A stretch of 6,822 nucleotides of DNA from the NCBI GenBank assembly GCA_964645585.1, contig CAZYAN010000091.1, positions 1 to 6,822 of the forward strand. Reading direction: 5' to 3'. This DNA is from DATGSL01 sp964645585 (GTDB taxonomy: Bacteria; Verrucomicrobiota; Verrucomicrobiia; Opitutales; T3Sed10-336). Under the pieces are notes generated by a model, which did not search any database, was not told where the DNA came from, and was given only the letters and a program-made list of their open reading frames with translations. The position numbers were made by a program, and so were the translations under genes. Shown here in pieces: positions 1-5,860 of the stretch. Every line of letters starts with the position of its first letter. The stretch's first letter is position 1.

Positions 1-72
1 ACATCCGAAACGAGACATCCGCAACCCGGCCTGTCGCCCGTCGCTGAACGCGCACCCGCCGCGCCGGCAGGC

Positions 73-1839
73 TTACTTCAGGATCATGTCGTCCACCGAC
101 TTGCCCGCCGGAATCATCGGCAGCACATGCTCGGTGTAAGGAACAATGACGTCGAGCACATACGGGCCGTCACAATCGAGCATTTCCTGAATCGCGTCGC
201 GGAGTTCCTCTTTCTTATGAACCCGTCGGCCCGGCACGCCGAACCCGGCCGCGATCGCGGTAAAGTCCGGATAAAGCCCGCCGAGATTATCCGGACTGCC
301 GATGTTCGAAGCATCGCCAAGAATCGTGTTTCCGCGAACACTGTTGTAGAACCGGTCCTCCCACTGCACAACCATTCCGAGGTGCTGGTTGTTGAGGATC
401 AGCGCCTTGGCCGCGATCTTCTCGATCTTCGCTGTCGCGAGTTCCTGGATATTCATCAGGAACGATCCGTCTCCATCGATATCGATCACTTCCTTGTCCG
501 GGAAAGCGACCTTTGCCCCAAGCGCCGCCGGATAGCCAAAGCCCATCGCGCCCAGCCCGAGTGAGCTGAGATAAGTGCGCGGCTTGTCGTAATGGTAAAA
601 CTGCGCCGCCCACATCTGGTGCTGGCCAACACCGGTCGTGATGATCGCGTCGCCCTTCGTCAGCTCATACAGCACCTCAACCGCTTCCTGCCCGAGGATG
701 TGCTCGCTCTTTTCATAAGTAAACGGGTGCTCCTTCATCCAGCCGCGCACCTTCTGGAGCCAAGCCGAACGATCCGGCGCGGCGTATTTCGCGGCCTCCA
801 GTTTCGCATCCATGCGGCCAAGCGCATACTTGATGTCCGAAACAACCGGATAATGGACGACCTTGTTCTTGTTGTGCTCCGACGCGTCGATGTCGACATG
901 CACAATCGTCGCCCGCGGAGCGAACTTTGCCACCGCGCCAGTGATCCGGTCGTCGAAGCGGACACCGAACGCGAGCAGCAGGTCGGACTCATGGACAGCC
1001 CAGTTTCCCGCGGCCGAGCCGTGCATGCCGAACCACTTAAGCGAAAGTTCATGGGTTTCCGGGAAAGCGCCGACGCCCATCAAGGTCGTAGCAACCGGAA
1101 TTTGCGTCCGCTCGGCAAAGGCGTACAGCTCCTTTTCGGCGCCCGCGGAGATAATTCCGCCGCCAACGTACAGAACCGGGCGCTCGGCGCCGTCGAGCAG
1201 AGCAAGGATTTCGTCAAGTTTCCCGTCGTCCGCTTCGGGCAGAACAATGTCGTTGCGGAGCTCGAGTTTGTTTGGAAACACCGGACGGATGAGCGCCTGC
1301 TGGACATCTTTGGGAATATCAATGACCACCGGACCCGGCCGCCCGCTGGTCGCGAGGTGAAAGGCTTCTTTGAAGATTCGCGGAAGGTCTTCGGCGTTCA
1401 GCACGAGGTAGCTGTGCTTGACGATCGGGAGCGTCATGCCGAAAAAATCGGTCTCCTGAAACGCGCTCTTTCCGATGAACTTCTGGTAAACCTGCCCCGT
1501 GATCGCGATCAGCGGGATGCTGTCCATGTAAGCGTCGGCAATCGCCGTCACCAGGTTTGTTGCCCCCGGCCCGCTCGTGGCCATGCAGACTCCCGCCTTG
1601 CCAGTGGCGCGCGCATACCCTTCAGCGGCAAAGGATCCGCCCTGTTCGTGGCGCGGGAGCACCGTGCGGATTTTCTCGCACTTGGCCAGTGCCTGGTGCA
1701 TCTCGAGAGACGCGCCGCCAGGGTAGGCGAAAACGACATCTACCCCTTCGCGCAGGAGACACTCGACGATCACTTCGGCACCGTTCATTTCCGGGCCGAT
1801 TTCGGGTTTCGGGAAGGAGACTACACTTTCGGTTTTCAT
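73..1839 (-). CDS. ilvB: Acetolactate synthase large subunit (acetohydroxyacid synthase)
   Basis: Thiamine-diphosphate enzyme that condenses two pyruvates to acetolactate, or pyruvate plus 2-oxobutyrate to acetohydroxybutyrate, the first common step of valine, leucine and isoleucine synthesis; cytoplasmic. The 588-residue protein has the family's usual length and full three-domain order. The N-terminal Pyr domain carries YPGGA (39-43) and RHEQGG with the conserved catalytic Glu65, then TSGPGATNL (88-96). The central domain contains RFDDRITG. The C-terminal domain has the cofactor-binding GDG (456-458) running to NN (483-484), then QHLGMVVQW, whose Trp493 matches the plant herbicide-site tryptophan (Arabidopsis W574). 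I chose the ATG at 1839. A TTG at 1887 would add 16 poorly conserved-looking residues, and an ATG at 1788 (MNGAEV) is also possible because many homologues begin there. Neither ATG has a clear Shine-Dalgarno sequence. The regulatory subunit gene ilvN is not visible; it could lie beyond the left edge, downstream of this gene. Confidence 0.96.
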   Translation of the reverse strand: MKTESVVSFPKPEIGPEMNGAEVIVECLLREGVDVVFAYPGGASLEMHQALAKCEKIRTVLPRHEQGGSFAAEGYARATGKAGVCMATSGPGATNLVTAIADAYMDSIPLIAITGQVYQKFIGKSAFQETDFFGMTLPIVKHSYLVLNAEDLPRIFKEAFHLATSGRPGPVVIDIPKDVQQALIRPVFPNKLELRNDIVLPEADDGKLDEILALLDGAERPVLYVGGGIISAGAEKELYAFAERTQIPVATTLMGVGAFPETHELSLKWFGMHGSAAGNWAVHESDLLLAFGVRFDDRITGAVAKFAPRATIVHVDIDASEHNKNKVVHYPVVSDIKYALGRMDAKLEAAKYAAPDRSAWLQKVRGWMKEHPFTYEKSEHILGQEAVEVLYELTKGDAIITTGVGQHQMWAAQFYHYDKPRTYLSSLGLGAMGFGYPAALGAKVAFPDKEVIDIDGDGSFLMNIQELATAKIEKIAAKALILNNQHLGMVVQWEDRFYNSVRGNTILGDASNIGSPDNLGGLYPDFTAIAAGFGVPGRRVHKKEELRDAIQEMLDCDGPYVLDVIVPYTEHVLPMIPAGKSVDDMILK

Positions 1840-1967
1840 GACGGCAAAATAGAGGGAAAACCTGCCCGCCTTCCGCCCGCCTTGCAAGTTCCTTTTACCG
1901 AGCCCTCAAACCGGTTCCAGGCACTTTCGTATCGAACCCCCGAGATCCATCCTCTACCTTTCGTCCG
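1840..1967. promoter_or_regulatory. Divergent intergenic region between ilvB and the TPR gene
   Basis: This 128-base gap must hold promoters for both divergent genes. I see two short perfect palindromes, CTTGCAAG at 1881-1888 and AACCGGTT at 1909-1916, and a TATTTT hexamer on the minus strand (complement of 1846-1851) close to the ilvB ATG. No convincing -35 partner, branched-chain-rich leader peptide or terminator-antiterminator pair is visible, so I cannot argue for attenuation control. The promoter assignment follows from gene orientation, not from a recognised motif. Confidence 0.35.
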
Positions 1968-2276
1968 ATGCGTTCAGAAGATTTCAGAAAGAAGGTCGAG
2001 GCGGCGCCCGAAAACCGCCTCTTCCGCTTCAGTCTTGGTCAGGCGTTATTCGAAGAAGGCGCTTATGCCGAGGCCGTTGAGCATCTCGAGTTCTGTTGCG
2101 AGCAGCAAAGCGACTGGATGATGCCTCGCATTCTTCTTGGTCAGGCCCTGATGCGGCTTCAACAGACGGACGAGGCACGGCGGACACTGGAATCCGCGCT
2201 GCAGCTCGCGATCGCCCAGAAGCACGAAGGCCCCGAAGCCGAACTCCGTGCCCTTCTCGCCGAACTCGACCGGTAA
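1968..2276 (+). CDS. Small TPR-repeat protein
   Basis: A 102-residue soluble protein made almost entirely of two tetratricopeptide repeats, so its likely role is protein-protein binding; its partner is unknown. Repeat one spans about residues 17-49 (FRFSLGQALFEEGAYAEAV, with the G-x-A and A-Y-x-x-A spacing typical of TPR helices A and B). Repeat two spans about 51-84 (PRILLGQALMRLQQTDEA). A capping helix (EAELRALLAEL) closes the C-terminus. There is no signal peptide or membrane segment. Similar short TPR proteins are, as I recall, common in Verrucomicrobiota, where they are sometimes labelled as chaperone-related without evidence. The ATG at 1968 sits just before the first helix and lacks a Shine-Dalgarno sequence. 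The gene is divergent from ilvB and convergent with the GYF_2 gene, so it is probably a single-gene transcript. Confidence 0.85.
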   Translation: MRSEDFRKKVEAAPENRLFRFSLGQALFEEGAYAEAVEHLEFCCEQQSDWMMPRILLGQALMRLQQTDEARRTLESALQLAIAQKHEGPEAELRALLAELDR

Positions 2277-2282
2277 AGCGGC

Positions 2283-2296
2283 CTGTCGTTTGACAG
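2283..2296. terminator. Small hairpin between convergent genes
   Basis: CTGTC and GACAG form a perfect 5-base-pair stem around a GTTT loop in the 30-base gap between the stop of the TPR gene and the stop of the GYF_2 gene. It could slow or end transcription from either side. It lacks a uridine tract in both directions and the stem is short, so this is a weak call that leans on its position between convergent stops. Confidence 0.3.
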
Positions 2297-2306
2297 CATC
2301 AGCGAT

Positions 2307-2729
2307 TCAGAATCCAAACATCGGATACACGATTGTTCCGATCATCGCGAGCAGCAACGCCAGAAGACTCCATTTGATCGCGACGAGCAATCGGTTTTGC
2401 CGCTTCGAAAGTTCGACCAATTCCCCCACAAGCCGGGAAAGCGTTCGTCCTTCGGTATCCGACTCACCCGATTCCGGCGCGCCACGCGCCTCCGCCTCCT
2501 TCGCCGCCTGCCCCACGACAAAAGCGAGATCGTGCCATTCCCGGCTCGCCGCCGGGCGGCACGGCGTGGCCGCGCCCGCCTGCCCGCTTTCAAACATTTC
2601 CCGCAGTTCACCGATCGAATAAGGTCCTTCGGGCGCCCTGCCCCGATACAGGAAGTATTGCACCGCCGCGGCCGACGGATCGCGACTTGCGCCGCGGACA
2701 GGAATGTTGATCGCGATCCCGCTGTTCAT
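2307..2729 (-). CDS. GYF_2-domain protein with C-terminal membrane anchor
   Basis: A 140-residue protein with an N-terminal GYF_2-type domain and one transmembrane helix at the C-terminus. The domain covers about residues 24-68: YFLYRG, then EGPYSIGELREMF with the hallmark G-P-Y/F and L-x-x-x-F pattern, a G-Q-A-G turn, and the closing Trp65 (REWHDL). Residues 75-112 are charged and likely helical. Residues about 114-140 (beginning LLVAIKWSLLALLLAMIG) form the membrane segment, with almost nothing after it, so the protein resembles a tail-anchored protein facing the cytoplasm. GYF-type folds bind proline-rich peptides in eukaryotes; the bacterial GYF_2 role is generally unknown. I prefer the ATG at 2729, preceded by GGTGG at a workable distance; a GTG at 2747 would add six residues. 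It follows the GNAT gene on the same strand after 85 bases and may be co-transcribed with it. Confidence 0.8.
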   Translation of the reverse strand: MNSGIAINIPVRGASRDPSAAAVQYFLYRGRAPEGPYSIGELREMFESGQAGAATPCRPAASREWHDLAFVVGQAAKEAEARGAPESGESDTEGRTLSRLVGELVELSKRQNRLLVAIKWSLLALLLAMIGTIVYPMFGF

Positions 2730-2814
2730 GATCCGCCACCATAGCACGGCCTGGCTTGCAGCGACATCGGGCTTCGCCCTTTCCGTGCCTCCTCCAGATT
2801 CTCAGGCGCGAAAG

Positions 2815-3303
2815 TTAGGATGCCGGACGGGCCTTCAGCATTCCCCGGTAAATTCCAGGAGACGATCCTTCGATCGGAATCGCGCCCACCGTTTTTCGGT
2901 AAAACTCTTCCGCTCCGCCACCGGCGCCGATGATCGCATACGCGTAGCCTTCGTGGCGCATCGCGTGAAGCGCGGACAGCAGGAGCGCGACGCCCAGCCC
3001 TTTCCCGCGCACCTCTTCAACCACGCCGGTCGGACCAAAAAAGGCTTTGCAGGTCGCGTCGTAACAGGCAAACCCAACCAGCGTCCCGTCGCGCGTCACC
3101 AGAAAACATGAGACCGGCCTGCCGCTGAACGAGACGTCGCACTCGTCGCCCCAGTTCGGCGCGAAGACGGTCCGAACCCAGTCGACGACGATTGATTTTT
3201 CCGGTGCAAGGGCCCGGCGGAGTTCAAAGCCATTGACCTCGATTCGCTTCAGCGCCGGTTCGAGCGGCGGCAGGGCATAGAGTTTGACGAGATAGTCGGG
3301 CAT
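2815..3303 (-). CDS. GNAT-family N-acetyltransferase
   Basis: A 162-residue single-domain acetyltransferase expected to move an acetyl group from acetyl-CoA to an amine on an unidentified substrate. The acetyl-CoA pyrophosphate loop is clear: V-x-x-x-x-R-G-K-G-L-G with Arg99 to Gly104, followed by the long alpha-3 helix (VALLLSALHAMRHEGY) and beta-5 (AYAIIGA). The region before it (FFGPTGVVEE) and the tail (EFYRKTVGAIPIEGSSPGIYRGML) are distinctive and resemble a subfamily I recall near amino-sugar genes. Length is normal for a stand-alone GNAT, and there is no signal peptide. The ATG at 3303 begins MPDYLVKLY and has no Shine-Dalgarno sequence. The gene is head to head with the NagB-like gene across about 150 bases, which would fit an amino-sugar substrate, but that link is inferred from position only. 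Confidence 0.88.
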   Translation of the reverse strand: MPDYLVKLYALPPLEPALKRIEVNGFELRRALAPEKSIVVDWVRTVFAPNWGDECDVSFSGRPVSCFLVTRDGTLVGFACYDATCKAFFGPTGVVEEVRGKGLGVALLLSALHAMRHEGYAYAIIGAGGGAEEFYRKTVGAIPIEGSSPGIYRGMLKARPAS

Positions 3304-3454
3304 GATCGCGGTCTGGCAAGCATGGAGCGAACACCGCTCCTGTAAAATTAAATCCTTCCCAATCGGCGGTGATGGTGTAACAAAGGAGGGTTTTCCTATA
3401 AGAGGCTCTTCAGCCGCTTACAACCCATACGTTTCCCTGGCACCACTGCCCGAT
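3304..3454. promoter_or_regulatory. Shared upstream region of the GNAT and NagB-like genes
   Basis: This 151-base divergent gap contains an AT-rich patch (3341-3353, including TGTAAAAT), a perfect consensus Shine-Dalgarno AAAGGAGG at 3382-3389, a TATAAG hexamer at 3397-3402 that resembles a -10 box, and an 11-base palindrome AAGAG-G-CTCTT at 3400-3410 that could be an operator half-site pair. I find no matching -35 box at 17 bases. The frame of the downstream gene stays open through this whole gap back to an ATG at 3302, which overlaps the GNAT start codon. That far start would leave no room for regulation and is unlikely. Confidence 0.35.
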
Positions 3455-5362
3455 ATGAGAACTGAGCAAGAGCAACTCGAGAAGATCAAAACCCAAATTC
3501 TCCCCAGTGCCCACGACGGGTGCTGTCTGGTCGCGCGCGAGATGGCGGATTTAATTCGTCAGCGCCAGGCCGATGGCAAAAACGCCGTCCTTGGCCTCGC
3601 CACCGGCTCCACTCCGCTCCGCCTGTACCGGGAGCTGATCCGCCTGCACCGCGAAGAGGGGTTGAGCTTCCGCAACGTCGTGACATTCAATCTCGACGAA
3701 TACTACCCGATCGAGCCCAGCCATAAGGAGAGCTACTTCCGGTTCATGAACGAACAGCTCTTCGAGCACATCGACATCGATCCGGCGAACGTGCATATTC
3801 CGTCCGGCACCGTGCGGCGAAAAGACGTCTACGCCTCCTGCCAGGAATACGAACAGCGGATCCGCGACGCCGGCGGCATCGATATCCAGATCCTCGGGAT
3901 CGGCCGGTCCGGCCACATCGGCTTTAACGAACCCGGCTCCTCGCGCGATTCCCGCACACGCATGATCACGCTCGATCGCATCACGCGTCAGGATGCCGCC
4001 AAAAATTTTCTCGGCGAAGCCAATGTGCCAAACTACGCGATCACCATGGGGGTCGCCACCATCCTCGAAGCGCGTAGAATCTTCCTGATGGCTTGGGGCG
4101 AAGGGAAAGCCGAGGTCGTCCAGAAGGCCGTGGAAGGACCGGTCACGAGCGCCGTTTCCGCCAGCTTTCTTCAAGAGCACCCCGATGCGACCATGCTCCT
4201 CGATGAGGCGGCCGCAGGGGAACTGACACGCATAAAGCGGCCGTGGCTCGTCGGCACCTGTGACTGGACGCCCGCGCTCGCGCGCCGCGCCGTGGTATGG
4301 CTGAGCCAGCACATTGAGAAGCCGGTTCTGAAGCTGGTTGACGAAGATTACAACGAAAACGGCATGGCCGACCTCGTCACCGGACAAGGTCCCGCCTACC
4401 AAATCAACATCCGGATCTTCAACGAACTCCAGCACACGATTACCGGCTGGCCCGGCGGCAAGCCGAACGCCGACGACACCCACCGTCCCGAACGAGCGGA
4501 CCCGTTCCCGAAGCGCGTGATCGTCTTCAGCGGCGAGCCGCACGACGACGTCCACTTCATGGGCGGCACCCTTCACCGACTGATTAACCAGGGACACGAG
4601 GTCCACGTGGCGTATCTCACCTCCGGAAGCCTTGCTGTCCCCCATGACGACGCCCGCAAATTCGCGCAATTCCTCAGGGATGTACGCGAGGTCGCCGGCG
4701 CCGCGCCAGCCGCGGGAATCCAGCTCGCCGACGATGTTCTCAGCTTCCTCGAGTCCGGCGACACCGACGCCGTGGAAGCGCCGGAGGTGCGAAAGATCAA
4801 AGCGATTATTCGCCACTGCGAAGCTCGCGCGGCGCTCCGCATCTGCGGCGTCAATCCAGCGAATATTCACTTCCTCGACCTGCCGTTTTACGAAAAAGGC
4901 CGTTCACGGAATTTTCAGCCCGGCGAAGAGGATGTCGACGAGATTGCCAAGTTGATTGGACGGATTCAACCGCACCAAATCTACGCGGCCGGCGACCTCT
5001 CGGATCCGAGTTCATCCGACCGCCTGGCGTTTGAAACCATGGAGTCCGCCTTCCAACGTTTTAAAGCGGAGCCATGGGCGGCCCACTGCTATTTTTGGCT
5101 CTATCGCTCATCGACGCGCGAATGGGATATCGATCAGATCGACATGGCCGTGCCGCTCAGCCCGGACGAGCTGTTCCTTAAAACCAAGGCGATTTACAAA
5201 CACGAATCACAGCGGAGTCAGATTCCCGGCAGCGATCAGGCCATTCGCGAATCCTGGCAGCGCGCCGAATCCCGCAACCGGACGACCGCACACCTCTACG
5301 ACCGCTTCGGCCTTCCCGAATACGAGGCGATCGAGGCCTTCCGCCGCTGGAAGCCGCGGTAG
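3455..5362 (+). CDS. nagB: NagB-like glucosamine-6-phosphate deaminase fused to a PIG-L deacetylase-like domain
   Basis: A 635-residue two-domain cytoplasmic protein. Residues about 1-270 are a NagB sugar-isomerase fold that in canonical enzymes turns glucosamine-6-phosphate into fructose-6-phosphate and ammonia. Visible are the phosphate loop ATGSTP (49-54), FNLDEY with Asp81 (E. coli D72), GHIGFNEP with His154 and Glu159 (H143, E148), and GEGK with the K208 equivalent. The E. coli D141 position is Ser152. A conserved linker (ELQHTITGWPGGKPNADDT) leads to a PIG-L/LmbE-like half from about 350 to 600, with VIVFS, MGGTLHRLINQGHEV, NIHFLDLPFYEKG and KHESQ (His583). Such fusions are known, mainly in Bacteroidota. 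The deacetylase metal motif is altered: EPHDD (361-365) replaces HPDD, and SSSD (519-522) replaces H-x-x-H, so that half may be catalytically dead. I chose ATG 3455 (MRTEQEQLEKI); it lacks a ribosome site, and homologues may start about 20-35 residues earlier. Confidence 0.88.
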   Translation: MRTEQEQLEKIKTQILPSAHDGCCLVAREMADLIRQRQADGKNAVLGLATGSTPLRLYRELIRLHREEGLSFRNVVTFNLDEYYPIEPSHKESYFRFMNEQLFEHIDIDPANVHIPSGTVRRKDVYASCQEYEQRIRDAGGIDIQILGIGRSGHIGFNEPGSSRDSRTRMITLDRITRQDAAKNFLGEANVPNYAITMGVATILEARRIFLMAWGEGKAEVVQKAVEGPVTSAVSASFLQEHPDATMLLDEAAAGELTRIKRPWLVGTCDWTPALARRAVVWLSQHIEKPVLKLVDEDYNENGMADLVTGQGPAYQINIRIFNELQHTITGWPGGKPNADDTHRPERADPFPKRVIVFSGEPHDDVHFMGGTLHRLINQGHEVHVAYLTSGSLAVPHDDARKFAQFLRDVREVAGAAPAAGIQLADDVLSFLESGDTDAVEAPEVRKIKAIIRHCEARAALRICGVNPANIHFLDLPFYEKGRSRNFQPGEEDVDEIAKLIGRIQPHQIYAAGDLSDPSSSDRLAFETMESAFQRFKAEPWAAHCYFWLYRSSTREWDIDQIDMAVPLSPDELFLKTKAIYKHESQRSQIPGSDQAIRESWQRAESRNRTTAHLYDRFGLPEYEAIEAFRRWKPR

Positions 5363-5365
5363 AAA

Positions 5366-5400
5366 TTTTGGATTTTGGATTGCGGATTTTGGATTGGATT
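5366..5400. repeat. Tandem heptanucleotide repeat (TTTTGGA units)
   Basis: Five consecutive 7-base units begin at 5366, 5373, 5380, 5387 and 5394. The first, second and fourth are exactly TTTTGGA, the third is TTGCGGA and the fifth is TTGGATT. As a result the 12-mer GGATTTTGGATT occurs twice (5370-5381 and 5384-5395). The array begins three bases after the NagB-like stop codon. Its AT-rich composition differs sharply from the GC-rich flanks. It resembles the short tandemly repeated sequences known from some bacterial intergenic regions. Confidence 0.85.
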
Positions 5401-5435
5401 AAGCCGCAGGAATTTCGATCGAAAATCCAAAATCC
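5384..5435. terminator. Inverted repeat between convergent genes, candidate bidirectional terminator
   Basis: GGATTTTGGATT (5384-5395, with a second copy at 5370-5381) has its exact reverse complement AATCCAAAATCC at 5424-5435, giving a 12-base-pair stem around a 28-base spacer. The spacer end holds a 12-base perfect palindrome, TTTCGATCGAAA (5413-5424). The structure fills the 78-base gap between the converging stops of the NagB-like gene and queF, so it could end transcription from both sides. No uridine run follows on the plus strand (a run of C does), so intrinsic termination is uncertain. Confidence 0.45.
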
Positions 5436-5440
5436 CCCCT

Positions 5441-5788
5441 TCACTTCTCGTATCGCGCGGTGACGGTTGAGCGCAGGCCGCCGCGGGGCGTCCATTGCGT
5501 GGCAACGGTCATTCGCCGCGGCTCGCACGCCGCGACCAGGTCGTCGAGCATCCGGTTCGTCACCGCCTCATAAAAAATGCCCTCGTTGCGGAAACCGTTG
5601 AAGTAAAATTTCAGCGACTTCAGTTCGACACACTTTTTGTCTGGCACATACGTAATCGTCACGACGCCAAAATCCGGCTGCCCGGTTTTCGGACAAACCG
5701 ATGTGAACTCCGGGAACGTGTGCTCAATCTCGTAATCGCGTTCCGGGTTCGGATTAGGAAAAGTTTCAAGAATCGACTGATCGCTCAT
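5441..5788 (-). CDS. queF: NADPH-dependent 7-cyano-7-deazaguanine (preQ0) reductase, short type
   Basis: Reduces the nitrile of preQ0 to the amine preQ1 with two NADPH, the step before insertion into tRNA in queuosine synthesis; cytoplasmic, of the T-fold family. At 115 residues it is a short, single-domain (type I) QueF, a little shorter than the Bacillus enzyme. EFTSVCPKTGQPDFG contains the nucleophile Cys32 that forms the thioimide with preQ0, and the proton donor Asp39. The NADPH-binding QueF motif is ELKSLKFY (55-62). Substrate-binding Glu74 lies in GIFYEAVTNR, where Tyr73 stands at the Bacillus His96 position. The C-terminal TPRGGL strand is also present. The ATG at 5788 gives the natural N-terminus MSDQSILETF; no Shine-Dalgarno sequence precedes it. 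It lies 99 bases downstream of the beta-helix gene on the same strand. I see no preQ1 riboswitch upstream and no other queuosine genes here. Confidence 0.96.
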   Translation of the reverse strand: MSDQSILETFPNPNPERDYEIEHTFPEFTSVCPKTGQPDFGVVTITYVPDKKCVELKSLKFYFNGFRNEGIFYEAVTNRMLDDLVAACEPRRMTVATQWTPRGGLRSTVTARYEK

Positions 5789-5796
5789 AACTTGTA

Positions 5797-5826
5797 CTGG
5801 ATGCTGGATTCAAGATCCTGAATTCC
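5797..5826. repeat. CTGGATK heptamer pair and hairpin upstream of queF
   Basis: CTGGATG (5797-5803) and CTGGATT (5804-5810) are tandem heptamers. Overlapping them, GGATTCA (5806-5812) can pair with TGAATTCC (5819-5826), giving seven base pairs with one bulged base around a six-base loop. On the minus strand this hairpin lies in the leader about 17 bases before the queF ATG. It does not match the preQ1 riboswitch consensus that I know, so any regulatory role is speculative. Confidence 0.4.
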
Positions 5827-5860
5827 GGCCGCAAGTCTACCCCGAATCCTCCCTTTCCCT

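Noticed and set aside
1..72. Possible ilvN start or ilvB terminator at the left edge
   Set aside because: Seventy-two bases show only a 7-base direct repeat and a 4-base-pair GCGC hairpin, which is not enough to call either.
1840..1967. Possible ilv leader-peptide attenuator upstream of ilvB
   Set aside because: No short frame rich in Ile, Val or Leu codons and no terminator hairpin with a U tract was found on the minus strand.
592..2121. A 509-codon open frame on the plus strand opposite ilvB, continuing into the TPR gene in another frame
   Set aside because: The minus strand here encodes an unmistakable acetolactate synthase. The antisense product is rich in Arg, His and Val with no recognisable domain, as expected for a shadow frame in GC-rich DNA.
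3551..4870. A 439-codon open frame on the minus strand opposite the NagB-like gene
   Set aside because: The plus-strand product has conserved NagB and PIG-L motifs throughout. The antisense product looks like a codon-bias shadow with no known motif.
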